Positions 9,673-18,376 are shown, counted from the stretch's first letter. The stretch: DNA of 45,270 nucleotides from Oscillospiraceae bacterium (GCA_015068085.1 SVLF01000017.1:1-45270), one strand, 5' to 3'. Notes: a model not told the origin generated them from the sequence alone. Made by a program: numbers and translations.

Positions 9673-10170
9673 GTGGAAAATGTAAGAAACGATGAATTTT
9701 ATATGCGTGAGGCGATAGCCCTTGCAGAGAAAGCAGCCGAGCTCGGAGAGGCGCCCGTCGGATGCGTAATCGTTCTTGACGGCGAGATTATCGGACGCGG
9801 ATATAACCTTCGCGAGAGCAGCGGAAATCCGCTTACCCACGCTGAAATAATAGCAATCAATGAGGCGTGCCGCTATGTCGAGAGCTTCCGCCTTGTCGGC
9901 TGTGAGCTTTATGTCACTCTTGAGCCTTGCCCTATGTGTGCCGGCGCGTGCATCAATTCAAGAGTAGAGCGCGTCATCTTCGGCGCATATGACCCCAAAG
10001 CCGGCTCCTGCGGCTCGGTGGTAAATCTGTTTGATTTGCCGTATAACCACAAACCGGCTCTTTGCGGCGGCGTGCTTGAAGAGGAGTGTGCATCGCTTCT
10101 TTCCCGCTTCTTTCTTTCGCTCCGCGAGCGCAATAAACTGCGAAAAAAGGCGAAATTAAATGAAGTTTAA
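9673..10170 (+). CDS. tadA: tRNA-specific adenosine deaminase (A34 to inosine)
   Basis: A 165-residue cytidine-deaminase-fold enzyme. The zinc site is THAEI (His56, with Glu58 as proton shuttle) and PCPMC (Cys86, Cys89), and EAPVG and CGSVVNL are TadA signature segments. It converts A34 of tRNA-Arg(ACG) to inosine. The start is a GTG 8 bases after AGAGGAA; a later ATG at codon 11 would remove part of helix 1. It is the last gene before the strong terminator at 10311-10350. Confidence 0.95.
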   Translation: MENVRNDEFYMREAIALAEKAAELGEAPVGCVIVLDGEIIGRGYNLRESSGNPLTHAEIIAINEACRYVESFRLVGCELYVTLEPCPMCAGACINSRVERVIFGAYDPKAGSCGSVVNLFDLPYNHKPALCGGVLEEECASLLSRFFLSLRERNKLRKKAKLNEV

Positions 10171-10177
10171 CATCTCC

Positions 10178-10350
10178 GTAACAGAAAAAGATTTATTTGT
10201 TAACAAAATCAGCTTATAATAATATACGTAATCGGTCGAGAGACCGTTTACATATATTTGATAATAATCTTTTCTCTGTTACTCCTCCCCACTCCTATTG
10301 CAAAACATAGAGAAAAAGAGCGGTTCTTATGCGCGAACCGCTCTTTTTCT
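10178..10350 (+). ncRNA. Candidate structured small RNA between tadA and clpB
   Basis: About 330 bases separate tadA from clpB. The first part folds: arms 10178-10193 and 10266-10282 pair over 16 bp with one bulge, and inside is CGGTC-GAGA-GACCG (10233-10246), a GNRA-capped hairpin. A TATAAT (10215-10220) could start a ~125-base transcript that ends at the 10311-10350 terminator. A C-rich single-stranded stretch CTCCTCCCC (10282-10290) is complementary to Shine-Dalgarno sequences. The right arm CTTTTCTCT can pair instead with AGAGAAAAAG of the terminator, an attenuator-like choice. It does not carry the SRP RNA signature. The -35 region is poor, so a tadA 3' UTR is an alternative. Confidence 0.4.
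10311..10350 (+). terminator. Strong intrinsic terminator after tadA
   Basis: A perfect 16-bp stem (10311-10326 with 10335-10350, 8-base loop) with a GC-rich core and T-rich tail (TTTTTCTCTTTTT). The A-rich left flank means it could also act in the reverse direction. Confidence 0.9.
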
Positions 10351-10404
10351 CTTTTTATTCATAATTTTTTTACGAAAACAAACAAATATTTTTACAAAAA
10401 TCGC

Positions 10405-10489
10405 TTGATTAATCGTGTTTAAGTGGTATACTAAAAATACAGACAGAGGAAGTTTTTACATCTGTTTTCACCACATCGGCAAAGGAGGT
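10405..10489 (+). promoter_or_regulatory. clpB promoter and ribosome binding site
   Basis: TTGATT (10405-10410), a 16-base spacer and TATACT (10427-10432) precede an AAAGGAGGT ribosome site (10481-10489). I see neither a CIRCE nor a CtsR operator in the leader, so heat control of the usual Firmicute type is not visible. Confidence 0.65.
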
Positions 10490-10497
10490 TAATTAAT

Positions 10498-13074
10498 ATG
10501 AATATGCAAAAACTTACCAAAAAGTCAATTGACGCAATACAAGACGCGCGAAGCTGTGCCCTTGAATACGGCAACCCCCAGATAGAGCAGGAGCATCTGC
10601 TTTTCGCGCTTGTTTCACAGGACGGCGGGCTTATTCCCGAGCTTTTAAAAAAGCTCGGTGCAACGGGACTTCGCGATGACGTACGCCTGCTTATAGAAAA
10701 GCTCGCAAAGGTATCGGGCGGCTCGGATGTATATGTCTCGCGCGATGCAGAAGCCGCGCTTAATGCCGCAGAAAAACGTGCCGAGAGCCTTCGGGATGAA
10801 TATATTTCCGTTGAGCATCTTATGCTCGGGCTTCTGGATAAACCGTCATCTTCCCTTAAATCACTTTTCAGCTCAAACAACATCACAACGGATAAGTTTT
10901 TAGAGGCACTTGCCGAGGTGCGCGGCAATGCGCGCGTAACATCCGATGACCCCGAAAGCACATATGATGCGCTGAAAAAATACGGCACGGACTTAACCGC
11001 GCTTGCACGGGACAAAAAGCTTGACCCCGTAATCGGTCGCGATACGGAAATAAGGAATGTTATACGCATTCTCTCGCGCAAAACAAAAAACAACCCCGTT
11101 CTTATCGGCGAGCCCGGCGTCGGCAAAACAGCGATCGCCGAAGGCCTTGCCTCGCGCATTGTGCGCGGAGATGTTCCCGATTCCCTTCGCGACCGCACGA
11201 TATTCTCTCTTGATATGGGTGCACTTATCGCTGGTGCAAAATTCCGGGGCGAATTTGAGGAACGCTTAAAAGCCGTTCTTAACGAAATAAAGTCGAGCGA
11301 CGGTAAAATCATCCTCTTTATAGATGAGCTTCACACCATCGTAGGTGCAGGCAAAACCGACGGTGCAATGGATGCAGGAAACCTTTTAAAGCCGCTTCTT
11401 GCAAGAGGTGAGCTTCACTGCATCGGTGCAACAACGCTCAACGAATACCGCCTTTACATCGAAAAGGATGCCGCGCTCGAACGCCGTTTCCAGCCGGTGC
11501 TTGTAGATGAACCGACGGTTGAGGATACCATATCTATCCTTCGCGGAATACGCGAGAGATATGAGATTTTCCACGGCGTTAAAATTCAGGACCAGGCGCT
11601 TATTTCCGCCGCGGTTCTCTCATCACGCTATATCTCCGACCGCTTCCTTCCCGACAAGGCAATTGACCTTGTCGACGAGGCGTGCGCGATGATACGCACG
11701 GAAATTGATTCGATGCCTGCCGAGCTTGACGATATCTCACGCCGCATTATGCAGCATGAGATAGAAGAAGCTGCCCTTCTCCGCGAAAAGGACGAGGCAT
11801 CTCTCGAGCATCTTGAAGAAATACAGCGGGAGCTTTCCGAGATGCGAAGCGACTTTGCCGAAATGCGCGCAAAGTGGGAAAACGAAAAAGGCTCTATCGA
11901 AAAGCTGAAAACCCTTCGTGCAGAGCTTGAAAATCTTAACACCGAAATTGAGCGCGCAGAGGAAAAATATGACCTCAACCGCGCGGCAGAGCTTAAATAC
12001 GGACGCTTGCCGCAGCTACGCGCTGAAATTGAACAGGCAGAAAAGGCTGCCGAAGGGCAGAGAAATCTTCTCCGCGACAAAGTCACGGACGAAGAGATAG
12101 CAAAAATTATCGGGCGCTGGACAGGTATACCCGTATCAAAGCTTTTGGAGAGCGAGCGCGAAAAGCTCCTTGCTCTTTCCGATATCCTTCATAAGCGCGT
12201 TGTCGGTCAGGATGAGGCGGTAACGGTGGTAAGCGAAGCTATTCTGCGCTCACGCGCAGGTATCGCCGACCCGAAAAAGCCAATCGGCTCTTTCCTGTTC
12301 CTCGGTCCTACCGGTGTCGGCAAAACCGAGCTTGCAAAGGCTCTCTCCGAAGCTCTCTTTGACGATGAAAAGAACCTTATCCGCATAGATATGTCCGAAT
12401 ATATGGAGAAGCACTCCGTCTCCCGTCTTGTCGGTGCGCCTCCCGGATATATCGGTTACGAAGAGGGCGGTCAGCTTACGGAAGCTGTGCGCAAAAAGCC
12501 GTACTCCGTAGTGCTTTTTGATGAAATTGAAAAGGCACATCCGGATGTGTTTAACATCCTGCTTCAGGTACTTGACGACGGGCGCATCACCGATTCGCAA
12601 GGGCGCACGGTTGATTTTAAAAACACAATTATCATCCTCACCTCTAATCTCGGCTCTGATATAATTCTTGACGGAATTACAGCTGACGGAGATATTGCCG
12701 CGGATGCGCGAGAGCGCGTTTCTTCCCTTCTGAAAATGCAGTTCCGTCCCGAGTTTTTGAACCGTCTTGATGAAATTGTATTCTACCGCCCGCTTACGCG
12801 CTCAGACATCACAAATATTCTTAAACTTATGTTTGCTGATTTGCAAAAGCGGCTTGATGCGCAAAAGCTCACTCTTGAGGTTACGGATGCCGCCTGCGAT
12901 TATATTATCGAGAACGGCTTTGAGCCGATATACGGCGCACGTCCGCTCCGCCGCTTTATCCAGAGCAAGGTTGAAACTCTCGTCGGACGGCTGATAATTG
13001 CCGAAGCCCCGGCAGAGAAGAGCGTGATTATCGTTGATTTGAAGGATGGCACACTTCACGCTTCTGTGAAATAG
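10498..13074 (+). CDS. clpB: ATP-dependent disaggregase ClpB
   Basis: An 858-residue Hsp100 chaperone that threads aggregated proteins together with DnaK. The Clp N domain covers residues about 1-140. NBD1 has Walker A GEPGVGKT at 204 and the [11 protein letters not shown] Walker B. The coiled-coil M domain, rich in Glu, Lys and Leu heptads, spans about 400-525 and marks it as ClpB rather than ClpC. NBD2 has GPTGVGKT at 603, and [10 protein letters not shown] is the pore-loop region. ARPLRRFIQ belongs to the C-terminal domain, and there is no ClpP-binding IGF/L loop. It is monocistronic by context: terminators before it and a hairpin after it. Met3 is an alternative start. Confidence 0.97.
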   Translation: MNMQKLTKKSIDAIQDARSCALEYGNPQIEQEHLLFALVSQDGGLIPELLKKLGATGLRDDVRLLIEKLAKVSGGSDVYVSRDAEAALNAAEKRAESLRDEYISVEHLMLGLLDKPSSSLKSLFSSNNITTDKFLEALAEVRGNARVTSDDPESTYDALKKYGTDLTALARDKKLDPVIGRDTEIRNVIRILSRKTKNNPVLIGEPGVGKTAIAEGLASRIVRGDVPDSLRDRTIFSLDMGALIAGAKFRGEFEERLKAVLNEIKSSDGKIILFIDELHTIVGAGKTDGAMDAGNLLKPLLARGELHCIGATTLNEYRLYIEKDAALERRFQPVLVDEPTVEDTISILRGIRERYEIFHGVKIQDQALISAAVLSSRYISDRFLPDKAIDLVDEACAMIRTEIDSMPAELDDISRRIMQHEIEEAALLREKDEASLEHLEEIQRELSEMRSDFAEMRAKWENEKGSIEKLKTLRAELENLNTEIERAEEKYDLNRAAELKYGRLPQLRAEIEQAEKAAEGQRNLLRDKVTDEEIAKIIGRWTGIPVSKLLESEREKLLALSDILHKRVVGQDEAVTVVSEAILRSRAGIADPKKPIGSFLFLGPTGVGKTELAKALSEALFDDEKNLIRIDMSEYMEKHSVSRLVGAPPGYIGYEEGGQLTEAVRKKPYSVVLFDEIEKAHPDVFNILLQVLDDGRITDSQGRTVDFKNTIIILTSNLGSDIILDGITADGDIAADARERVSSLLKMQFRPEFLNRLDEIVFYRPLTRSDITNILKLMFADLQKRLDAQKLTLEVTDAACDYIIENGFEPIYGARPLRRFIQSKVETLVGRLIIAEAPAEKSVIIVDLKDGTLHASVK

Positions 13075-13090
13075 ATATTACGAATGCACA

Positions 13091-13148
13091 ACCGCCGTAT
13101 GGCGGTGGAGGGATTTATTAACAAAGGGGTTCTCTTGCGAACCCCTTT
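13091..13148 (+). terminator. Hairpins after clpB
   Basis: Two stems follow the clpB stop: ACCGCC-GTAT-GGCGGT (13091-13106) and a 10-bp stem AAAGGGGTTC/GAACCCCTTT (13123-13132 with 13139-13148). Neither has a good T-run on the plus strand, so termination is inferred. The second stem resembles the one after potD (25025-25046). The remaining bases to 13232 hold no convincing gene. Confidence 0.45.
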
Positions 13149-13232
13149 GAACCCCCACGCTTTGTCGCTAAATAAAGCAACGGAAATAGCTCTACACATC
13201 CACAAGGTTTATTACGGTTTTGCCTTTTCTTT

Positions 13233-13280
13233 TCATGGCTTCGGTGTTTCCCGATGCCCGAAAAATGTACAAACTCGCAT
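13233..13280 (-). pseudogene. 5' remnant of a 'CTFFGHR' (SLOG-like) family gene
   Basis: On the minus strand an ATG (13278-13280) preceded by GAGGAG at 9 bases and by a good promoter encodes only MRVCTFFGHRETPKP before TGA. These 15 residues match the characteristic N-terminus of a short Clostridial family (CTFFGHR-D/E-TP, related to SLOG/DUF1273 nucleotide-binding folds) whose members are normally well over 100 residues. The rest of the gene is absent, so I read this as a truncated remnant with intact expression signals. It could alternatively be a real micro-ORF. Confidence 0.45.
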
Positions 13281-13302
13281 ATTTATCATCTCCTCAGAAA
13301 AT

Positions 13303-13356
13303 ATTATACACCAGATGTGATGTAAATTCAATACACCTGATACGGTGTATTGTAAT
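13303..13356. promoter_or_regulatory. Divergent promoters with shared palindromic operator of the Xre regulator
   Basis: For the minus strand: -35 TTGAAT (13326-13331), a 17-base spacer and -10 TATAAT (13303-13308). For the plus strand: TTCAAT (13328-13333), a 17-base spacer and TGTAAT (13351-13356). A perfect palindrome AATACACC-N6-GGTGTATT (13330-13351) fills the plus-strand spacer and covers the minus-strand -35. A second half-site TATACACC (13305-13312) overlaps the minus-strand -10. This is the classic layout for an autoregulating Cro/CI-type repressor controlling two divergent genes. Confidence 0.65.
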
Positions 13357-13377
13357 ATGTTTTTGAGGTGACTGACT

Positions 13378-13599
13378 ATGAAAACATATTATGAAATTAT
13401 CAAGGAGCTCCGCGAGGACAGAGACCTGTCTCAGCAAAAAATTGCAGAAATTCTTGACACAACACAACAGGTCTACTCGCGGTATGAAAACGGTGTTAAC
13501 GAGATGCCTATTCGTCATTTGATTACTTTATGCAAATTTTACAACGTTTCTGCAGATTATGTTCTTGGATTAAAAAACACCGGGAAGAACCGCGGTTAA
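13378..13599 (+). CDS. Small Xre-family helix-turn-helix regulator
   Basis: A 73-residue protein that is essentially one Cro/CI helix-turn-helix domain: LSQQKIAEILDTTQQVYSRYENG is the recognition region and YNVSADYVLGL the closing helix. GAGGTG lies 7 bases before the ATG. It probably represses its own promoter and the divergent remnant gene through the AATACACC palindrome. It is followed 23 bases later by a broken second Xre gene. Confidence 0.85.
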   Translation: MKTYYEIIKELREDRDLSQQKIAEILDTTQQVYSRYENGVNEMPIRHLITLCKFYNVSADYVLGLKNTGKNRG

Positions 13600-13622
13600 A
13601 ACACATACCGGAGGCGGGAAAT

Positions 13623-13826
13623 ATGGTAAAACTGACACTTGATGAAAAACTGAGCAGATAAGGAATAAGCAGATATCAGCTTGCAAAAGACACGGGCATT
13701 CAATATCAGATAATAGACAAATACTTTAAAAGCAAAGTAACGCGATACGACAGCTATGTGTTAGACAAAATATGCACTGCGCTAAATTGCGATATTTCCG
13801 AGATAATTACATTTAAGATAAAATAA
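13623..13826 (+). pseudogene. Second Xre-type HTH gene interrupted by an in-frame TAA
   Basis: Starting at ATG 13623 (GGAGG just upstream), the frame reads MVKLTLDEKLSR, then TAA at 13659-13661, then continues without further stops as GISRYQLAKDTGIQYQIIDK and onward to TAA at 13824-13826. The whole is the familiar ~67-residue YozG/Xre-type domain, with an amino acid codon replaced by stop at position 13. No start codon with a ribosome site follows the stop, so a functional product is unlikely. A sequencing error at 13659 is the other explanation. Confidence 0.75.
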
Positions 13827-13857
13827 CAGGAGGAATTCTTAACCCTCCTGTTATTTT
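13820..13857 (+). terminator. Intrinsic terminator after the Xre pair
   Basis: A 14-bp perfect stem (13820-13833 with 13844-13857) with loop AATTCTTAAC and a TTATTTTA tail. It overlaps the stop codon of the broken Xre gene. Confidence 0.8.
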
Positions 13858-13879
13858 ACTGTACTCCCTAACACACGCC

Positions 13880-13914
13880 GAAACACCCGCGGGGAAAATC
13901 CCCGCGGGTGTTTC
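13880..13914 (-). terminator. GC-rich hairpin downstream of the SLH protein gene
   Basis: A perfect 15-bp stem (13880-13894 with 13900-13914) with loop AAAAT, located 33 bases after the minus-strand stop at 13948. There is no long T-run on either side, but its position between convergent units makes transcription stop or mRNA 3'-end protection likely. Confidence 0.65.
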
Positions 13915-13947
13915 GTAAAGTGGGCACGAAAAGATGGAAAAATAATC

Positions 13948-16053
13948 TTAATCAAAAAGTGCATCTGCGACCGGGATAATCATTGTGATCTTAACCGGGG
14001 CATCACCAATCTTTGCGTCAAATGTTGCAACTGCATTTATTACTTCAGTATTACCTTCAATCTCTTCATATGTGCACTCAATTCCGCGCTCATTAAAGAG
14101 TTCTGTCATCCAAGCTTCCTTAGACTCATCGGCAAGATACCAGAGGCATGCTTCATCAAGAACCGTTGCAAGCTTTAAGAGATTGTAGTTTTCTGCATTC
14201 TCTATGTCAGTGATACCAAGAATCGGTGCAACTGCGTTGGATGTTGAATCTATCATAGCCTCAAGAATATCAACAAGGGCAATTTCCTCGTTAGTATTAA
14301 AGCCTGTTGCTTCGCCAAATCCTGCAGATGTGATTTCATCATCAGCAGCAGTTTCTATATGAATCTTACCGAGAGCTACTTCACTATAATCAGCAGCGTC
14401 AACGTTAAGTTCGTTCCATTCAACTAAATCAGTGCCGAAATTGAACTCAATTTTGATATAATCAGCATCATTATAGGTATATACAGTTGCAGGAAGCTTT
14501 TCCTCGTTTCCTTCGCCAATTGAGTAAGTGATATATGTGTCAGCACCAATCTCAATGCTCGGTGCAGACGGGGTACTCGGCTTGCTTGTTCCCGGAAGAG
14601 AACCGCTGTTTGTTGAAGAGTTCGGGTCAGAGTTGGGCTTGCTCGGCTTATCATCCTTGCCCTCGTCCTTGCCTGTATCAGGAGTTGTTGTTCCGGAATC
14701 TGTACCCGGCTTTGTTGCAGGGCTGTTGTCTGTAACGTTTGTGTTCGGGGTCTCAACCTTGGAGTCATAGCCGTTGACTGTAGCATTGCCGACGTCACCG
14801 GAGCCTGTAACCTTGGAGGACTCACCGTTAACCGTTACGTTCTCAACCTTAGCACCCGCATCAACAGCAACGTTTGTGTTGTTACCTTCGGTTGTAACGC
14901 TGTCAACCTTTGTTCCCTCTGTAACCTTAACGGTGTTGTCGGAACCGTTGACTGTAACGTTTTCTGCGTCCTTATTGATTGTAACTTCGTTCTCGGAAGA
15001 ATCGATAACGACTTCCTTAGCCGGAACGTCGATTTCAACGTCGTTTGCATTTTCAGCAACAACAACCTTCGTAATCTCTACGCCTTCTGCAGCTGTAACC
15101 TTGGAAGCGCTTGTCGGATTACCGACAACAACTTCGCCTGCGCTTGTACCTTCGTTGAGGTTAACATCACCGCCGCGGATAACGATACGGCCTGTAACGG
15201 TAACGTTTGAAAGGTCAATGTTCCCTGTGCCTACAGCATCAGTGATGATGAGGTCGCCTTCAATTGTTGCGCCGGAAAGATCAGCCGTTGCATCGTTAAC
15301 GATAAGGCTGCCTGTAATCTTCTTGCCGGAGTAGTTTGCATCCTTGTTTACAAAGAGGCAGGCAACGCGGTCGAGCATTGCAGCAAACTCTGCACGGGTA
15401 ACATTGTCCTGCGGACGGAGCGTCTTTGTGTTGTCGCCGCGAACAACATCAGCATCAATAAGAGCGTTTGTTGCATTCTTTGCCCAAGAAGAAACCTTGC
15501 TGTTGTCAACAAAATCTGCTGTTGCATCGCTCTTCGCAGAGAAGAGGAAGGTACGGGCAAGAATTGTGAAGGTCTGCTCACGTGTGATCGGGCTGTTCGG
15601 CATCATCTTGTTACCGGAGCCGTTGATGATCTTGACAGCAACACCGGACTGAAGTGCCTCGTAGTACCACTGACCTGCAACAACGTCAACATAGTGCTCA
15701 ATCTCAGCCTTTGTTGCGTGTGCGCCGAGAACGCGAACCATCATAGTTACCATCTCTGCACGTGTGAGAGAATCGTCCGGACGGATCTTATTCTCATGGC
15801 CTGTCATTGTGCCGTTGTTTACAGCACAGTTAAGACCCTGATACTTCCAGCTGTCCTGTGCCGGAGCATCTGTGAAGATGTCGAGCGCGTGCTCATCGTG
15901 GTGAGCATCAATTGTGTCGCTTTCGGGTGCAGCTGCCGAAATGAGGTCAGCCGTACCTGCATTTGTGAGTGTGTCTTCTGCTGCTGCAGCAAAGGTCAAA
16001 AGCATTGCAATGCTGAGAACTGCTGCAAGCATGATTTTCATTGTCTTTTTCAT
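13948..16053 (-). CDS. SLH-domain surface protein with beta-repeat stalk
   Basis: A 701-residue exported protein. The signal peptide is MKKTMKIMLAAVLSIAM... ending near AAAAED. Residues about 45-225 contain three SLH repeats (TRAEMVTMMVRVLGA, TREQTFTILARTF, TRAEFAAMLDRVA), which bind pyruvylated cell-wall polysaccharide. Residues about 230-430 are short parallel-beta-type repeats (GSLIVNDATADLSGATIEGD, VTVNGSDNTVKV). A Pro/Ser/Thr/Asp-rich linker follows, and then a C-terminal domain of about 190 residues that I do not recognise. I preferred the ATG at 16053 to the upstream GTG because AGGAAGG is well spaced. It lies 58 bases after the CpsB-like gene and may be cotranscribed with it. Confidence 0.85.
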   Translation of the reverse strand: MKKTMKIMLAAVLSIAMLLTFAAAAEDTLTNAGTADLISAAAPESDTIDAHHDEHALDIFTDAPAQDSWKYQGLNCAVNNGTMTGHENKIRPDDSLTRAEMVTMMVRVLGAHATKAEIEHYVDVVAGQWYYEALQSGVAVKIINGSGNKMMPNSPITREQTFTILARTFLFSAKSDATADFVDNSKVSSWAKNATNALIDADVVRGDNTKTLRPQDNVTRAEFAAMLDRVACLFVNKDANYSGKKITGSLIVNDATADLSGATIEGDLIITDAVGTGNIDLSNVTVTGRIVIRGGDVNLNEGTSAGEVVVGNPTSASKVTAAEGVEITKVVVAENANDVEIDVPAKEVVIDSSENEVTINKDAENVTVNGSDNTVKVTEGTKVDSVTTEGNNTNVAVDAGAKVENVTVNGESSKVTGSGDVGNATVNGYDSKVETPNTNVTDNSPATKPGTDSGTTTPDTGKDEGKDDKPSKPNSDPNSSTNSGSLPGTSKPSTPSAPSIEIGADTYITYSIGEGNEEKLPATVYTYNDADYIKIEFNFGTDLVEWNELNVDAADYSEVALGKIHIETAADDEITSAGFGEATGFNTNEEIALVDILEAMIDSTSNAVAPILGITDIENAENYNLLKLATVLDEACLWYLADESKEAWMTELFNERGIECTYEEIEGNTEVINAVATFDAKIGDAPVKITMIIPVADALFD

Positions 16054-16111
16054 AGTGTTAAACACCTTCCTTGAAAAAATTTTCCTATTGCAGGCAATGT
16101 GTAATTTTGCC

Positions 16112-16816
16112 TTACAGACTTAATTTGATTTGCCGCGAACTGTCACGCGGCGTGATGATTTTTTCTGCGTTTGCAGTAAGATACGGCATCATCTTGCCTA
16201 TTTTCTTTACTGCATACGAAAAATCTTTATATGACTGCTTACCGTCGCCGTGAGTGTCGCTTCCGAGCACATGAACCGCATCGTCGGCGATAAGGTCGAG
16301 ATAATATCTTCTGTGACGCCTTGAATCCAGAAATGCCGAGGCGTTCATCTGAACATCAATATTCAGCTTTAATATCTTTTCCCGTCCGATGTGGGATATT
16401 CTGTCAATGTGTGCACACACCGGCCGAAGGCGTCTGTCCCGGATAATTCCCGTAATTGCGTCAAGAACCCAGCACGGCCATGGCTCAGGCGGAAACTCAA
16501 TGAGAATATAATCCGTTTCACCGATACAAAGCTTTTTAAGCTCCGGCTCTTTGTCAAGATTTATCCCAAGCTGAACCTCTGCCGCCTTCACAATTTTTAT
16601 TCCACTTGCATTTGCGGCGCAAAGCTCGTCATATGCCTTTTCCCGACGTGCAAGAAAATCCGGGATATTATCCACATCCGGGTAGAAATGCGGGGTGGCA
16701 ACAATGGTGCTTACTCCTGCCGCCGCTGCATACTCAAGCTGAGAAAGACTCATCTCTATGCTATCGGAACCGTGGTCAGCACCGGGTAAAATGTGAGAAT
16801 GAAAATCAATATACAT
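16112..16816 (-). CDS. CpsB/YwqE-type protein-tyrosine phosphatase (PHP fold)
   Basis: A 234-residue metal-dependent phosphatase of the PHP superfamily that removes phosphate from the tyrosine kinase encoded upstream. Metal ligands are visible in FHSHILPGADHGS at the N-terminus, ATPHF, the AEVQLGINL segment, VCAHIDR and the C-terminal LGSDTHGDG. Family members usually show a DDG in the first motif; here it is DHG. It starts 3 bases after the kinase stop, so it belongs to the CpsC-CpsD-CpsB operon that tunes surface polysaccharide chain length and export. Confidence 0.9.
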   Translation of the reverse strand: MYIDFHSHILPGADHGSDSIEMSLSQLEYAAAAGVSTIVATPHFYPDVDNIPDFLARREKAYDELCAANASGIKIVKAAEVQLGINLDKEPELKKLCIGETDYILIEFPPEPWPCWVLDAITGIIRDRRLRPVCAHIDRISHIGREKILKLNIDVQMNASAFLDSRRHRRYYLDLIADDAVHVLGSDTHGDGKQSYKDFSYAVKKIGKMMPYLTANAEKIITPRDSSRQIKLSL

Positions 16817-16819
16817 AGC

Positions 16820-17581
16820 TCATTCCTTTGAGGGAAGGCTGTAGCCGTAGGTATAACCGTAACGCGCCTTGTACTTACGTCTGTAACGATATTGCGTAAA
16901 GAGCGAATCCCCGACAGAGTCGTTTAAGATGAATCCAAGGATTTTTGCACCCACGCGCTCAAGACTGTCTATCGACTGCTTTACAACCTCTAATGCGACG
17001 GTGTTCTCGCGAACAACGAACACAACTCCGTCAAGCTTGCTTGCGATAATCGCAAGATCCGTAACAACGTGTATCGGAGGAGTGTCGATAAATATGTAGT
17101 CATATTCATCACGAATCTGTGAAAGAACCTCGTCGAAGATTGTGGTCATAAGAAGCTCCGGCGGGCTTGGCGGAATAGTTCCGACAGGCAACACCCAAAG
17201 GTTTTCATATTCCGTCCTTGATATCGGAAGCTCTTTTATAAAGCCGCCGAGCTTATCGGAAAATCCGGGAGATGACGGAATTTCAAAATAGCGATGAACA
17301 CGAGGCTTTCTCATATCCATATCTATTACAAGAACCTTGTGACCGGTCTGAGCAAACGCAACGGCGGTATTGAGGCATGTCGTTGTTTTTCCTTCATTTG
17401 CAGCCGAGCTTGTAAACGCGATTACCTTCTTGTTGCCCGAAAGCATAAACATAAGGTTTGTGCGCATGGATTTGTACGCTTCATTAATAATAAACGGACT
17501 GTTTTCCGTAAGAAGCTCACTTTTTACATATGTACTGATCTTTTTCTTCTTTTTAAGAAAGGGGATATTTATACGTCCCAT
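16820..17581 (-). CDS. CpsD/YwqD-type bacterial tyrosine kinase
   Basis: A 253-residue BY-kinase. Walker A is SAANEGKTTT near residue 60, Walker A' is VLVIDMDMRKPR, Walker B is YIFIDTPP, and the C-terminus has a tyrosine cluster (YRYRRKYKARYGYTYGY), the autophosphorylation tail. It is the separate cytoplasmic catalytic subunit, activated by the membrane partner encoded immediately upstream, whose stop overlaps its start (TAATG). It regulates polysaccharide assembly; the phosphatase that resets it follows 3 bases downstream. Confidence 0.93.
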   Translation of the reverse strand: MGRINIPFLKKKKKISTYVKSELLTENSPFIINEAYKSMRTNLMFMLSGNKKVIAFTSSAANEGKTTTCLNTAVAFAQTGHKVLVIDMDMRKPRVHRYFEIPSSPGFSDKLGGFIKELPISRTEYENLWVLPVGTIPPSPPELLMTTIFDEVLSQIRDEYDYIFIDTPPIHVVTDLAIIASKLDGVVFVVRENTVALEVVKQSIDSLERVGAKILGFILNDSVGDSLFTQYRYRRKYKARYGYTYGYSLPSKE

Positions 17582-18300
17582 TATCCAACCCTCCTTCTGC
17601 GCTTTACCTTGCCGCCGGACACCGTCTTCTCTGCAAGCTTGAATGAAGGAACGATGCCGATGATGGGAAGGTCAAAGTTCTCAGAAAGGACAAACTCACT
17701 CTTTACGCGATTGTCAAGCCCTTCTGTCAGGAGAATTATGAAAACCGTAAGCATAGCGCCAAGCATAGCGCCAAGAACGGTATTTCGCGGAATGTTCGGA
17801 GATGATGGAGAAAGCGGAAGCGTTGCATAGTCGATAATAGATACAGCACCCGCATTCATAACGCGCTTTATCTCGCTCGGTGCAACCTTCAGAATTGTAT
17901 CCGCAATAATCTGTGCCTCTGTCGGGTCGTCATGGGTAACGGAGATACGAAAAACCTCGGTAGAGGAAACCGCCTCTGCCGAAATCATTCCCTTGATTTC
18001 CGTTGAGGTGTAGTCGAGGCCTGACTGCTCTGCGACCTTGTCGAGAACGGTGCGGCTGTTGAGGATGACAACGAATGTATTGACAAGCTCACGAGAAACG
18101 CTGACGTCACCGGTAGTAACGATGGAAGACTTACGCTCCGACATATTTGATATGTAGAGAAGCGCCTGAGACGTGTACATAGGCGTAACGAAAAAGAGAT
18201 TGCTTATCAGAAAAAGCACGCTACTGAGCATCGTGACCGCAATTATCAGCCAAATTTTAGAGAAAAGAACCGATATGGTCTTTTTCAGATCCAGTTCCAT
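17581..18300 (-). CDS. CpsC/YwqC-type Wzz-domain membrane modulator of the tyrosine kinase
   Basis: A 239-residue membrane protein with two transmembrane helices: residues about 20-40 (IWLIIAVTMLSSVLFLISN) and about 175-195 (NTVLGAMLGAMLTVFIILL). The extracellular Wzz-like loop between them ends in a proline-rich PLSPSSPNIPR motif just before helix 2. Such proteins set polysaccharide chain length and activate the BY-kinase. The start is the ATG at 18298-18300, with AGGAAG upstream; a Met 11 codons earlier lacks a ribosome site. It has its own promoter (18348-18376). Confidence 0.9.
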   Translation of the reverse strand: MELDLKKTISVLFSKIWLIIAVTMLSSVLFLISNLFFVTPMYTSQALLYISNMSERKSSIVTTGDVSVSRELVNTFVVILNSRTVLDKVAEQSGLDYTSTEIKGMISAEAVSSTEVFRISVTHDDPTEAQIIADTILKVAPSEIKRVMNAGAVSIIDYATLPLSPSSPNIPRNTVLGAMLGAMLTVFIILLTEGLDNRVKSEFVLSENFDLPIIGIVPSFKLAEKTVSGGKVKRRRRVG

Positions 18301-18347
18301 TGGTCTTAAAACTTCCTTCCTGCGAGAGTGCATTTTACAGTATTATA

Positions 18348-18376
18348 AGTATACCACCTGACACCTTAAAAATCAA
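18348..18376 (-). promoter_or_regulatory. Promoter of the CpsC-CpsD-CpsB operon
   Basis: Reading leftward: -35 TTGATT (18371-18376), a 17-base spacer and -10 TATACT (18348-18353), a strong sigma-A-type promoter in the gap after the SDR gene. Confidence 0.75.

Noticed and set aside
10171-10497. SRP RNA (ffs), often located after tadA
   Set aside because: The conserved GGAAG/AGCAG-type SRP loop signatures are not present in this spacer.
10433-10497. CIRCE or CtsR operator in front of clpB
   Set aside because: Neither TTAGCACTC-N9-GAGTGCTAA nor tandem GGTCAAA repeats are present.
10431-11312. A 293-codon minus-strand frame over the start of clpB
   Set aside because: It is antisense to the conserved ClpB N-terminal and NBD1 coding region, with Ser/Arg-rich composition typical of a shadow.
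13084-13320. A 78-codon plus-strand frame after clpB
   Set aside because: It runs through hairpins and the divergent promoter/operator region, has no ribosome site and no family resemblance.
13084-13950. A prophage or integrative element suggested by Xre genes
   Set aside because: There is no integrase, no attachment repeats and no phage structural genes nearby; only small regulators and remnants are present.
14774-15334. A plus-strand open frame with Thr/Ser/Val-rich repeats
   Set aside because: It is the antisense of the beta-repeat region of the SLH protein; the repetitiveness comes from the real gene.
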